Numbered from the stretch's first letter, positions 44,893 to 54,486 are shown. The stretch is 64,000 nt of DNA from Candidatus Albibeggiatoa sp. nov. NOAA (GCA_025800385.1 JAOXRS010000212.1:62001-126000); one strand, 5' to 3'. Program-made: numbers and translations. The notes: generated from the sequence alone by a model not told the origin.

Positions 44893-46739
44893 TGAGCCTT
44901 TGGGAGTTGTTTAAAACACAATTAACAGATAAGCAGTTACAACAAGAAAATATTTCAACTCCAACCACGGAAGAGCAAGCTGTTGCGAATACTCTTTTTG
45001 AGCGTCACCCTGATTTAGATAAATTACAGTGGGTATTAGATCAAGAAGATGCTGGGTTTGGGTTGTATTTTGCGCGATGCAATGTATCTGAATATCGCAA
45101 GCGTTTGACTTCAGCATTTATTGTTGATTATGAAAAGCCAGTTATACAAATCGATATTTATGAATTGGATTTTGATGTTGGGCAGGATTTATTGGATGAG
45201 GCGTTACACAAGTATTTAGAGGACAAACCTGCCGATACACCGATTTTTTTATATGGTTTAGAGTTTTTATTGCCGATTGATGATGAGAAATTACAACAGC
45301 GTAGTTTGCAGCAACTTAATTGGCGGCGTAGTGCTTATTCACGTTTAAAACGTCCATTAGTGATTTGGTTATCGGATGCAGCATTAACAATCTTGGCGGA
45401 TGGTGCACCTGATTTTTATGATTGGTACAGTGGCTTTTATGAGTTTGATGTCCCAGACGAAGACCGCCCGCATTTAACTGAACAAAGTTTAGCTGAAATG
45501 AAAAAAGGACAAGTACACCCTGCTAGTCGTTTAAATAAAGAGGAAAAATTAAAGCTAATCCATGATATTAAAGGTTTATTAGAGGAAGCAAAAGAAACGC
45601 CTGAAGAGGTTTTGAGTCAATTACACGATTTGGTTTTTTTATATAACTCATTGAATGAATATGAGCAATGTCTTGAGTGTACAGAGAAACTATTAAAACT
45701 AGCAAAAGAAATAGATAATGAAGAGTGGACGGATTTGGCATACCATGAGCTTGGCGTGGTTTATTTTAACTTAGAAAAATATAAAAAAGCTTATAAATAT
45801 CAAAGACAAGCCGTAGGAATTGGATACAAGCTAGGTAATTTACAGAGTTGGGCAATGAATTTAACTCAGTTAGCAAACATAGAAAAAAGCCTAGATAAAA
45901 ATACAAAAGCATTAGAACATTATCAGCAAGCTTTAGAAGTACATAAGCAGCTAGATAATCAAGAATGGGAGGCTGAGACTCAATATAGAATAGCAGAGCT
46001 TTATGGCGGCCAAGGACAATATGAACAAGCATTACAAGCAGTAAAACAAGCCATGTCTATTACAATAAAACTCGGAGATCGCCGAAGAGGAACTTTTTGT
46101 TTGAGTTTATTAGGAAAGACTTATCAAGAACAAGGCAATAACGAACAAGCTTTAAACCTTTATCAACAAGCATTACAAATTAATCGTGAATTGGGTAGTA
46201 AACAAAGCGAAGCCATTGACTTACACTCAATTGCAGATATTTATCAAGAGCAAGGCGATAATGAACAAGCTTTAAATCTTTATCAACAAGCATTACAAAT
46301 TGCAATTGAAACAGGTAGCAAAATAGGTGAAGCTGTTAATCGCCATGCAATTGCAGATGTTTACCAGCAACAGGGCAATAATGAACAAGCTTTAAATCTT
46401 TATCAACAAGCGTTACAAATTAATCGTGAATTGGATAGAAAACAAGGTGAAGCTTTTAACCGCCGTCAAATAGCAAAAATTGATATTGAACAACAAAAAT
46501 GGGATCAAGCATGGGAAAATTTGCAATTTGCCAAACAAACCTTTGAAGAGCTAGAACGACCAAAAGGCTTATCTTTAACCCACATTATTTTAGGCGACTA
46601 CTACCAAGCCAAACAACAACCTGACAAAGCTCAAACCGAATGGCAAACCGCACACGATACTGCCAAACCTATTAACTTTGCAAAAACACTCAAAGAACTC
46701 GAAAAGCGCGACTTTCAACCCCAAAAAGAGCTAAAATAA
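44889..46739 (+). CDS. TPR-repeat protein with N-terminal STAND-partner domain
   Basis: A 616-residue protein. The first 200 residues are a non-TPR domain with WRRSAYSRLKRPLVIWL and PDFYDWYSGFYEFDV, a segment I associate with TPR proteins paired with STAND ATPases. Residues about 215-600 form eight or nine TPR repeats of 40 residues; the last three are nearly identical (GNNEQALNLYQQALQ). The DNA repeats every 120 bases at 46131-46490. It overlaps the ATPase gene by four bases and precedes glgB by three bases. TPRs imply protein-protein binding; no enzymatic motif is seen. Base composition shifts towards C/A near its 3' end. Confidence 0.75.
   Translation: MMSLWELFKTQLTDKQLQQENISTPTTEEQAVANTLFERHPDLDKLQWVLDQEDAGFGLYFARCNVSEYRKRLTSAFIVDYEKPVIQIDIYELDFDVGQDLLDEALHKYLEDKPADTPIFLYGLEFLLPIDDEKLQQRSLQQLNWRRSAYSRLKRPLVIWLSDAALTILADGAPDFYDWYSGFYEFDVPDEDRPHLTEQSLAEMKKGQVHPASRLNKEEKLKLIHDIKGLLEEAKETPEEVLSQLHDLVFLYNSLNEYEQCLECTEKLLKLAKEIDNEEWTDLAYHELGVVYFNLEKYKKAYKYQRQAVGIGYKLGNLQSWAMNLTQLANIEKSLDKNTKALEHYQQALEVHKQLDNQEWEAETQYRIAELYGGQGQYEQALQAVKQAMSITIKLGDRRRGTFCLSLLGKTYQEQGNNEQALNLYQQALQINRELGSKQSEAIDLHSIADIYQEQGDNEQALNLYQQALQIAIETGSKIGEAVNRHAIADVYQQQGNNEQALNLYQQALQINRELDRKQGEAFNRRQIAKIDIEQQKWDQAWENLQFAKQTFEELERPKGLSLTHIILGDYYQAKQQPDKAQTEWQTAHDTAKPINFAKTLKELEKRDFQPQKELK
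46131..46490 (+). repeat. 120-base tandem repeat within the TPR gene
   Basis: Three copies with exact 120-base period (46131-46250, 46251-46370, 46371-46490), each encoding one 40-residue TPR unit; a more divergent copy precedes them at 46011-46130. High identity at silent positions, for example GAACAAGCTTTAAA, shows recent duplication or gene conversion. Confidence 0.9.
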
Positions 46740-46742
46740 ACC

Positions 46743-48947
46743 ATGCTCTCATGCAATGGGTCAATTATGTCAAGCCATACACACCAAACCGATATACAAA
46801 AACTCATTGAAGGTCTTCACCCTGATCCGTTTTCTATTTTGGGCAAATACCAAACTAAAAAACAACAAACCGTCCGCGTATTCCTGCCCCAAGCCAAAAC
46901 CGTATTCATCCAACCGGGAGACATCCCACTACAAAAAATCGATGACGCAGGACTATTTGAATGGCAAGGCGTTTTCGGTACAGTTGCAGACAAATACCAA
47001 ATTCAATGGCAAGATGATTCAGGCAAAAAACATAAAAATTACGATCCCTATAGCTTTGACTTACAACTAAACGAATCTGATTTACGCTTACTACAACAAG
47101 GTAAACACTGGCACGCATACCGCTTTCTAGGTGCAAAACCAAAACTGGTTGATGGTATCGAAGGTGTACTATTTTCAATCTGGTCACCCAATGCACAACG
47201 CATCAGTGTCGTCGGTGATTTCTGTGACTGGGACGGTCGACGTTTTCCTATGTACTGTCATAGCTATTTCGGTGTATGGGAATTATTCATTCCAAACCTC
47301 AAGCCTAACACCTTATATAAATACGAAATTCTCGGTGCAGACAACACCATTCACCTAAAATCTGACCCTTATGGAAAAGGCTTTGAACAACGCCCACAAA
47401 CCTCCTCCTATGTCGTTAGCCCCAGCACACACACATGGCAAGATCAAAACTGGCTACAGCAACGTGAAAACTTCGACTGGCAAACTCAACCGATTAGCGT
47501 TTACGAAGTACATTTAGGCTCATGGCTACGAGATGAAAACAACGACTTTTTAAATTATCGCCAACTCGCACACCAATTAATTGATTACGTCAAAAATTTA
47601 CACTTTACTCATATCGAATTACTACCCATCGCTGAACACCCACTCGATGACTCTTGGGGCTACCAAGTCACAGGCTATTTCGCACCCACCAGCCGCTTTG
47701 GTTCACCTGATGATTTTCGCTATTTTGTCGACTATTGCCATCAGCATGAAATTGGGGTGATTTTGGACTGGGTTCCGGGACATTTCCCCAAAGATGCACA
47801 TGGACTTGCATGGTTCGACGGTGCAGCCTTATATGAATATGCCGACCCGCGCCAAGGTGAACATCAAGACTGGGGCACGCTGATTTTTAACTATGCCCGC
47901 CATGAAGTCATCTGTTTCTTAATTTCTAATGCATTGTATTGGCTCAAAGAATTTCATATTGATGGCTTGCGCGTCGATGCAGTTGCATCAATGCTATATC
48001 TTGATTATTCGCGCGAACCGGGGGAATGGATTCCTAACCAGCATGGTGGTAATGAAAACCTAGAAGCGATTGAATTCATGCGCCAAATGAACACCGTGCT
48101 GCATCAAGAATGTAAAGGCATTATGATGATCGCGGAAGAATCCACCAGTTGGCCACAAGTCACCAAACCGTCTTATGTTGGAGGGCTGGGCTTTAGCATC
48201 AAATGGAATATGGGCTGGATGCACGACTCATTGCAATACATGTCTAAAGACCCTGTACACCGCGCTTACCATCATGACAGCCTCACATTCAGCGTATCCT
48301 ATGCGTTTAGTGAAAACTTTATTTTGTCATTTTCCCATGATGAAGTGGTACATGGAAAGAAATCACTATTGGATAAAATGCCAGGAGATACGTGGCAGAA
48401 ATTTGCTAATTTGCGTTTGCTATACACTTATATGTGGTGTTATTCAGGCAAGAAATTATTATTTATGGGCTGCGAATTTGCACAAGGGCATGAATGGCAA
48501 TTTAAAAACAGTTTAGACTGGGAACTGCCCGATGTAGATATGCACCAAGGTGTACAACAATTGGTCAGCGATTTAAACCAACTATATTTAACCGAACCTG
48601 CTTTACACGTTGATGATTTTACTCAACAAGGTTTCCAGTGGATAGATGACCATGACTCGGAGCAATCAGTGATTTCGTTCATCCGCCAAGCAAAGATTGA
48701 AGGAAAGTTAAGGCAAGTCATTGTGTTGTTAAACTTTACACCTATTCCTCGAAATGACTATCAAATTGGTGTTGATAAAAGTGGTGAATACCATGAAATA
48801 TTGAATTCAGATGCCGCTTATTATAGTGGGAGCAATATGGCTAACAGTATATTACATACTGAGCTAAAACCATGGATGGGTAGACCTTATTCGCTTTCGG
48901 TCAATTTACCGCCTTTGGCAGGTATTATGTTGAGTTGTGAAAACTAA
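46743..48947 (+). CDS. glgB: 1,4-alpha-glucan branching enzyme
   Basis: A 734-residue GH13 enzyme that adds alpha-1,6 branches to glycogen. An N-terminal CBM48 region (VLFSIWSPNAQRISVVGDFCDWDG) leads to the catalytic barrel with VYEVHLGSW, DWVPGHFP, nucleophile Asp 412 in DGLRVDAVASMLYLDYSR, acid/base Glu near 465 in IAEESTSWP, and SHDEVVHGKKSL. Length matches two-domain GlgB proteins. The start may be ATG 46743 or ATG 46767 (MSSHTHQTDIQ); neither has a strong ribosome site. It directly follows the TPR gene on the same strand, so co-transcription is possible. No other glycogen gene is in the window. Confidence 0.96.
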   Translation: MLSCNGSIMSSHTHQTDIQKLIEGLHPDPFSILGKYQTKKQQTVRVFLPQAKTVFIQPGDIPLQKIDDAGLFEWQGVFGTVADKYQIQWQDDSGKKHKNYDPYSFDLQLNESDLRLLQQGKHWHAYRFLGAKPKLVDGIEGVLFSIWSPNAQRISVVGDFCDWDGRRFPMYCHSYFGVWELFIPNLKPNTLYKYEILGADNTIHLKSDPYGKGFEQRPQTSSYVVSPSTHTWQDQNWLQQRENFDWQTQPISVYEVHLGSWLRDENNDFLNYRQLAHQLIDYVKNLHFTHIELLPIAEHPLDDSWGYQVTGYFAPTSRFGSPDDFRYFVDYCHQHEIGVILDWVPGHFPKDAHGLAWFDGAALYEYADPRQGEHQDWGTLIFNYARHEVICFLISNALYWLKEFHIDGLRVDAVASMLYLDYSREPGEWIPNQHGGNENLEAIEFMRQMNTVLHQECKGIMMIAEESTSWPQVTKPSYVGGLGFSIKWNMGWMHDSLQYMSKDPVHRAYHHDSLTFSVSYAFSENFILSFSHDEVVHGKKSLLDKMPGDTWQKFANLRLLYTYMWCYSGKKLLFMGCEFAQGHEWQFKNSLDWELPDVDMHQGVQQLVSDLNQLYLTEPALHVDDFTQQGFQWIDDHDSEQSVISFIRQAKIEGKLRQVIVLLNFTPIPRNDYQIGVDKSGEYHEILNSDAAYYSGSNMANSILHTELKPWMGRPYSLSVNLPPLAGIMLSCEN

Positions 48948-48963
48948 CAATAATCTGTATTTG

Positions 48964-50262
48964 CTACATTAAATGCACACAAATCATCCCAATACCTTGA
49001 CCCGATAGCACATTGAGCATCACCGCATAAGTACCAGCACTAATATCAATGGTTGCCCCATTCTCAATACCAGACTCACCAGAGATACTTTTGTTCGCAG
49101 TGAGATTGATTAAATTGATTTGAGATTCCACTTTGCCTTGCAGTATTTGCGTGGTAATTTTGGCTTTTTGCGTACCATCTCCATCGACCATAAAATTAAA
49201 TACAAGTGCCTGTTCCAAATAGCCACGGACACTGAGATTAGTCACATGTAAACTATTATTTTTCAGTGTAATACCCGCCATGCCATGCCCTTTAACCCCA
49301 TTGGATGATAATTGAATGGTGTAAGCACCTGCATCCAGCGTTTTATCAAAACTAAAGTTCTCTATATTATTCTGTGATTGAGTATGCAAATGGCTATAGA
49401 ACCCCATGGTTTCGTCATAAATCATTTCATTGAGGTTCATTTTAGGTAATGCACCTTGGTCAATAATATTTGTATCCAATACCATATCTGCCGAGCCTTG
49501 CCCTTCCAGAATAAAACCTAATACCACATCCTCTGCCCCACCAGATAGCAAGCTGTGACCACTGAAGTTTAAAAATTTAAGCGGATTTGGAGAGAAAGTT
49601 GGGGCTGAATAAGATTGTTTAGAAGAGTTAAGGCCTTGTTTGCCATACACGCGAACCGTGCAATTTTTTTTATCACATACAGTGACTTGCTGTACATTGC
49701 ATTCGGCATCATCAAAACAATTTGTGGTTTTATCGTCTTGCACCGTTTCTATTGCTGTACAAGTGTTTGTGTAAATAGCTTTACTAGGTAGTTTTACAAT
49801 CGTTTGTTCATCTTTATTATCAATAGGCCTAAGCCTAGAATTATGGTGAATTTGCGTATCTGAGCCAATACCAGACAATGTATAGTACTGAGAAGGCGAT
49901 GTACCAAAGTTCTGATCGATAACAACTAATAATACGCTATTTATTACATTGCCTGCTGAATCAATAAACTTCGCCCGATTTCCGTGATAATTCATATCTT
50001 CACTCATAGAAGACAGTGTAATGGTTTCAAGAACATTATCCGCAATCACTTTATTTTCTAAAGCAGCAACGGTGACAGTTTGGGGAAAAGACCAGTTGAT
50101 AGGTGTAAAAGTTAGGCTTTGAGAACCAATTCGCACAATCACATTGTCCGTTGGCTGAGTATTTAGAACAGCTTGAAATGAAGCATTTTCACCTTTTGCT
50201 GCTCTAGCGATACTTGGAGTAATCATCACTCCAACATTATTTTCAGTTTCAATATTCTCCAT
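48964..50262 (-). CDS. Paralogue of the exported protein's C-terminal module, no signal peptide
   Basis: A 432-residue protein. Residues about 10-105 resemble a Calx-beta/cadherin-like repeat (SLTFTPINWSFPQTVTVAA). A cysteine-containing segment ends in VRVYGKQGLN, as in the 792-residue protein. The last 220 residues, from NFSGHSLLSGGAEDVVLGF, match that protein's C-terminus. There is no signal peptide: the frame begins just after a stop codon, and the ATG at 50262 (GGAAG upstream) gives MENIETENN. It looks like a 5'-truncated or rearranged copy of a secreted protein. An in-frame GTG at 50286 is an alternative start. Convergent with glgB, 16 bases apart. Confidence 0.65.
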   Translation of the reverse strand: MENIETENNVGVMITPSIARAAKGENASFQAVLNTQPTDNVIVRIGSQSLTFTPINWSFPQTVTVAALENKVIADNVLETITLSSMSEDMNYHGNRAKFIDSAGNVINSVLLVVIDQNFGTSPSQYYTLSGIGSDTQIHHNSRLRPIDNKDEQTIVKLPSKAIYTNTCTAIETVQDDKTTNCFDDAECNVQQVTVCDKKNCTVRVYGKQGLNSSKQSYSAPTFSPNPLKFLNFSGHSLLSGGAEDVVLGFILEGQGSADMVLDTNIIDQGALPKMNLNEMIYDETMGFYSHLHTQSQNNIENFSFDKTLDAGAYTIQLSSNGVKGHGMAGITLKNNSLHVTNLSVRGYLEQALVFNFMVDGDGTQKAKITTQILQGKVESQINLINLTANKSISGESGIENGATIDISAGTYAVMLNVLSGQGIGMICVHLM

Positions 50263-50286
50263 AACGCTTCCATAAAAGTTAGCCAC

Positions 50287-50999
50287 TTAAAAATACCGAT
50301 TGATAAGATTTTTTTTGTAATAAACAAGGGAACAACATTCATGAGTGTATTTTTAAACTTATTATTTTCTAAAACACTGATGAATCGTATTTTGAATATA
50401 TTTCAAATAGTTGTTATAAGCTAAAGTTTTTACAAGCCTATATTTAGTGCTAGATTAGTAATTAATGACATGGTGATGAATGATATGAAATAAAAAGATA
50501 CCCTCCCCAGAATATTAAAAACACTCTATTTTATAACTTAATTGATTGAATATTTAATAAAAAACAAAAAATCAAACTAGGTAAAACATTTACATGAGTC
50601 ATATCAATTAAAAAATGCTTTAATTTCTACATTTAATTGATAATCCTTTATTATAAAAGTAATTTATTTTTTAAATACAATAGGTTGAAAATCAAAAATT
50701 AATGGTTTTTTTACAGTTATAATTGTTTAGTCATACTATATTTGGGTTAAGCTTATATTTAACACAAGTTTACCGTATTTTTAAGTTTAGATGCAATTGA
50801 GCAAATATTCCATTAATGACATAAGCTCATAGGATATCTTGCAGGTGACGTTCCAAAACAGTGTTTAAAAGTAGTACTAAAGGAGGTAATCAATGTTTTT
50901 TAAATTGAAGGGATAATAAGAAGGAGTTGGGATGATACCGATAATATATTTCAAAGCCTTGGAAATGCACTCGTAACCAAAGCTTTGAAACAGGTTAAA
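50287..50999. other. AT-rich intergenic region with two mini-frames
   Basis: About 700 very AT-rich bases between two minus-strand genes. On the plus strand a 7-codon frame (50893-50916) follows a perfect AAAGGAGG, and a 14-codon frame (50932-50979) follows AGAAGGAG. These may be chance. A strong hairpin at 50949-50990 overlaps the second one. I see no sign of a lost 5' part of the adjacent exoprotein gene. Confidence 0.4.
50949..50990 (-). terminator. Strong hairpin just after mltD
   Basis: A 14-base stem with one mismatch (TTTCAAAGCCTTGG against CCAAAGCTTTGAAA, loop 14 bases) begins 9 bases after the mltD stop codon on the minus strand. It has no T-run, but position and strength suggest a 3'-end of the mltD transcript. 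Confidence 0.5.
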
Positions 51000-52535
51000 T
51001 TAACTACCTTGCCAAATTGTTAATTTTTGGCCTAGACGTAACGTTTGACGTTTAGAGATATTGTTCCAGCGAGTTAACTTACTCACAGTTACACGATACT
51101 TGCGAGCAATTTCCCATAAACTATCTCCCGAACGTACTGTATGTATACGTTTTTTTGCATTAGACTTTTTCGCTACTTTTTTACTAGTACGTTTGCTTTT
51201 ACCAACCTTAAGCTCCAATTTTGCTAACTCAGGATTAGGCATGAGGTCTTTCATCGTCACTTTTTTCAATTTACGCTTAAAGCTTGCGACTTTATTCACA
51301 GGTAATGCTAATTGGAAAGGACCATCTGGGCCTGTTGCTCGGCGGCGATATCCAGGATTCAAACGCTTAAACTCATGCGCAGAAAGGCCTGCAAACTTTG
51401 CTGCAACGGATAAATCTATCTGTTGATCGATTTCCACAGTTTGTAAATAAGGCGTATTTGGAATGTAATTGACATTAACTCCATATTTTTTAGGATTCAC
51501 TACAACACGCGCCACACCTAGAATTTTAGGCACAAAAGCCTTGGTTTCTTTTGGTAAATTGAGTGACCAGAAATCAGTCGGTTTGCCTGCACGTTTGTTG
51601 CGTTTAATCGCCTTGCGCATATTGCCTTCACCGCAGTTATAAGCACCAATAGCAAGCAACCAATCACCATCAAAGAACTTATGCAAATACTTCAAATAAT
51701 CCAAAGCAGCATCGGTTGAGGTAATAATATCACGGCGTTCGTCATACCATACATTATGTTTTAAACCAAAATGCTTAGCAGTTCCGGGGGTAAATTGCCA
51801 AATACCCGCAGCTCGCATATGAGAGTACGCACTAGGTTCATAAGCACTTTCAATTGCTGGTAATAAAGCCAACTCTAAAGGTAGCCCACGCTTCTCAATT
51901 TCTTGCACAATATGATACAGATAAGGTTTTGCTTGCTTAGAAATTTTCGGGAAATAATAAGGAGATTTGGTATAACGTTTAATAGCGGCATCGATGCGAG
52001 GATGAGAGACATGTGTGAGTGAGTAACCATTACGGATACGTGTCCACAAGTTTTTACTCTTGCCCTTATAACGCTTATGTTTTTTATTTCCACGTACATT
52101 TACTTTCACTTCTACAGGCTTACTACGCTCTGCTTCCAGTTTTGCTAGCTGCGCGGCTTTTTTCTGTGCTTCTTTCTCTGCAATGCTTTGCTCGATTTCA
52201 GCTGCCGAAGGGAAATGATAAGTTGTTAACACGTCACGAAAGATTAAAGGTGTTTGTGCCTCTAATTTATATGGGAATAACCAAGCATCGCCACTAACAG
52301 CGACAGCCTTAGACTCCGCTTCTGAGAATGAGTGTTGAACAAGTTGGTCTGGTTGAGCATTCTCATTTTGCGTGGTCGCTAACTTTTCTATTTCCGTGGT
52401 TGTATCCGCTACAGCATGGCTAGATTGTGCGGCAAAACTTGTCACCATTTCAGGCGTAGACTTAGGAGCTAAGGTGTTACAGCCCGCTAAGCATAGTGAA
52501 CAGATAATAAAAGTGAGTGCATTTCGAATATTCAT
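51000..52535 (-). CDS. mltD: Membrane-bound lytic murein transglycosylase D with LysM domain
   Basis: A 511-residue lipoprotein that cleaves peptidoglycan glycan strands to 1,6-anhydromuropeptides. The lipobox CLAGC is at residues 15-19. The SLT domain has the catalytic glutamate in LALLPAIESAYEPSA and GIWQFTPGTAKHFGL, GAYNCGEGN. A C-terminal LysM repeat (HTVRSGDSLWEIARKYRV) binds peptidoglycan. A basic linker (KRTSKKVAKKSNAKKR) precedes it. Escherichia coli MltD has two LysM repeats; only one is clear here. Followed by a strong hairpin. Confidence 0.95.
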   Translation of the reverse strand: MNIRNALTFIICSLCLAGCNTLAPKSTPEMVTSFAAQSSHAVADTTTEIEKLATTQNENAQPDQLVQHSFSEAESKAVAVSGDAWLFPYKLEAQTPLIFRDVLTTYHFPSAAEIEQSIAEKEAQKKAAQLAKLEAERSKPVEVKVNVRGNKKHKRYKGKSKNLWTRIRNGYSLTHVSHPRIDAAIKRYTKSPYYFPKISKQAKPYLYHIVQEIEKRGLPLELALLPAIESAYEPSAYSHMRAAGIWQFTPGTAKHFGLKHNVWYDERRDIITSTDAALDYLKYLHKFFDGDWLLAIGAYNCGEGNMRKAIKRNKRAGKPTDFWSLNLPKETKAFVPKILGVARVVVNPKKYGVNVNYIPNTPYLQTVEIDQQIDLSVAAKFAGLSAHEFKRLNPGYRRRATGPDGPFQLALPVNKVASFKRKLKKVTMKDLMPNPELAKLELKVGKSKRTSKKVAKKSNAKKRIHTVRSGDSLWEIARKYRVTVSKLTRWNNISKRQTLRLGQKLTIWQGS

Positions 52536-52845
52536 AACCTGTGAATAATAAAAAAATTATCTAAAAAAATCAAGTGATAAGCGTCAAAACAGCAGATAAG
52601 CGGTATAAAAACGTGGTAAAAAAGCAACAGTGTTGCATAATATAAAAGGCTTAATTGTTTGCTTTGGAAACGCTTTTAGATGCTTCTCACACAATATAAA
52701 ACAAGCAAGATTTCTGAATTACATTGTTTTACATAAATATGTTAGTATTCCGCCTGCGAACGGTACGGGTTGTACAGCGTTAAAATAATAACTTCATGAT
52801 TCTTAACGGGCTGTCATCAAATTTTAATTCTTTAAGGAAATCTCT
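52536..52845. other. Divergent promoter region of mltD and the symporter gene
   Basis: 310 AT-rich bases between divergent genes. I see no coding potential and no convincing promoter hexamers. AAGGA precedes the symporter ATG. Confidence 0.4.
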
Positions 52846-54123
52846 ATGCAGCAAATCCTAGACAATTTTCTCAGCTTGGTTGAGCGACACTTGCCCTGGC
52901 TGTCAATTGTATTTTTATTTATTGGTGTATTCTGGGCGGATCAATCCAGCGATTTTGCCTATTACATCAGTGGATTAATGGAGAATTTTATTGACCATTA
53001 CAGCTATGTTGCACCTATTGCGATTTATCTGATTTTAACCCCAACCTTAATTAAGCTTTTTTCCTCTGAATCAGGAAGTAAAGGGTTTGCTGGTTATACT
53101 ATTCGTTGGTTTGCGATGGCACGTTTATTAGCTTGTTTATATGCGGTTGCATTTACTGCGCTGATTTTTGGATTGCCATTTTACTCAAGTAATACCAGTT
53201 TTACACAAGCCTTTATCGAATCTATACACTCTCTGGGTCAGATGCTGATAACCAGTGTTTATTTCTATGCGGTTTATGCTGCAATTGCTACAGTTATTGT
53301 GGCCTTGATGATTAAACCACTAGCCAAGACACTTTCTCATGGTGTTGATTTGGTTGAGTATTTAGGACGCTTCATTGTGCCAATTATTCCATTTATGATG
53401 TTAGGAATTGGTGCTTATGTCACGATTTTACCTGAAGTGATTACCAATGAAATTGGTGCTGACGTTGCTGCTGAACAGTTTGGTACAGTGACCATTTTAT
53501 GGATGGATTTTGATATTACTTCATCTCTCGGTATGATTTTAATTTATATTCTCGGTGCATTGATGACAGGGATTGCCTGTGGTTTCTGGCACGCAGGCTT
53601 ATTAGCTTTAACTAAAAAGCACATGCCATCTTTTTCAATTCGTCAATATTTTTCAGAGTATTGGATTAAGGTTTACCCGCTTTTATGGGCAACCTCTTCA
53701 GAAGCTTTAGCTACACCACTAAACTTGTATATGGTAAAAAAGTTCTGTCCCGATATTCGTGATGAAGTACGTCAATTTGTGGTTGGCACAGGTTCATTTT
53801 TAAATATTAACGGTACGATTATTAACGTCTTTTTGATGACAGGCTTGGTCGCGCAAATTATTGGGGTTGAAATTTCTGTATTGCAGTTATTATTGAGTAT
53901 CCCCATTGTATTTTTAATCGCCTATGGTATCCCCGGTATTCCAGGGGAATTGGTGATTTTTGGTGGGCCTATGATGCTATGTATGGGCATTGCGCCAGAG
54001 CTAGCTCCTATATTCATAAGCTTATATGTCGGTTTACAAATTGGTTTGCCCGATTCATTCCGTACTGCATCAAACTCCACTGATGAGTGTTTATGTGCCA
54101 TTATCTTAGATAAGAAGTATTAA
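52846..54123 (+). CDS. DAACS-family dicarboxylate/amino acid:cation symporter, divergent
   Basis: A 425-residue inner-membrane protein with about eight hydrophobic helices. The family's paired re-entrant motifs are recognisable in modified form: ATSSEALATPLNL (serine-rich hairpin loop) and GTGSFLNINGTII (equivalent to the NMDGTA-type cation site), followed by IPGIPGELVIFGGPMML. It should import a dicarboxylate or an acidic amino acid with sodium or protons. The changes at the motifs make the substrate uncertain. It stands alone between mltD (divergent) and the RND pump operon. Confidence 0.82.
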   Translation: MQQILDNFLSLVERHLPWLSIVFLFIGVFWADQSSDFAYYISGLMENFIDHYSYVAPIAIYLILTPTLIKLFSSESGSKGFAGYTIRWFAMARLLACLYAVAFTALIFGLPFYSSNTSFTQAFIESIHSLGQMLITSVYFYAVYAAIATVIVALMIKPLAKTLSHGVDLVEYLGRFIVPIIPFMMLGIGAYVTILPEVITNEIGADVAAEQFGTVTILWMDFDITSSLGMILIYILGALMTGIACGFWHAGLLALTKKHMPSFSIRQYFSEYWIKVYPLLWATSSEALATPLNLYMVKKFCPDIRDEVRQFVVGTGSFLNINGTIINVFLMTGLVAQIIGVEISVLQLLLSIPIVFLIAYGIPGIPGELVIFGGPMMLCMGIAPELAPIFISLYVGLQIGLPDSFRTASNSTDECLCAIILDKKY

Positions 54124-54486
54124 TTATTATTTTGAGAGAAAAAGTAATTTTTAGTCTAATATAAATATTTTTTATAATTCATTTGATATATGTTGTTTTA
54201 TTTTTAAATATCAAACAATTACAAATATTTTTCATTGTAACTTTTTCTTTCTGATTACCTACATTAAATTGCTGATGAGTATTTAAAATATTTTCCTGCC
54301 AAACGCAAAATCGTTATAATTCCTAATAAACTTGTATTGCTTTGTCATTTATTACTTATCAATTTTTTTAGCTTTTTAAATAGGTTATACAATTTAAGCA
54401 ATAATTGTTGTTTCTAACATATTCTTGACCTATTTTAATGAATAGTGCTATGTTGCATCACGACAACACAGACTTGAGGAACTGCT
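54124..54486 (+). other. Intergenic region before the RND pump operon
   Basis: 363 AT-rich non-coding bases. The last 60 hold the promoter at 54425-54454. No local regulator gene is present, unlike many RND operons, and I see no clear operator palindrome. Confidence 0.5.
54425..54454 (+). promoter_or_regulatory. Sigma-70-type promoter of the RND efflux operon
   Basis: TTGACC (54425-54430) and TATGTT (54449-54454) are spaced 18 bases apart and end about 32 bases before the adaptor start codon. GAGGA is the ribosome site. Confidence 0.55.

Noticed and set aside
46131..46490. Possible mobile or CRISPR-like repeat
   Set aside because: The 120-base period equals three 40-residue TPR units in frame within a protein gene.
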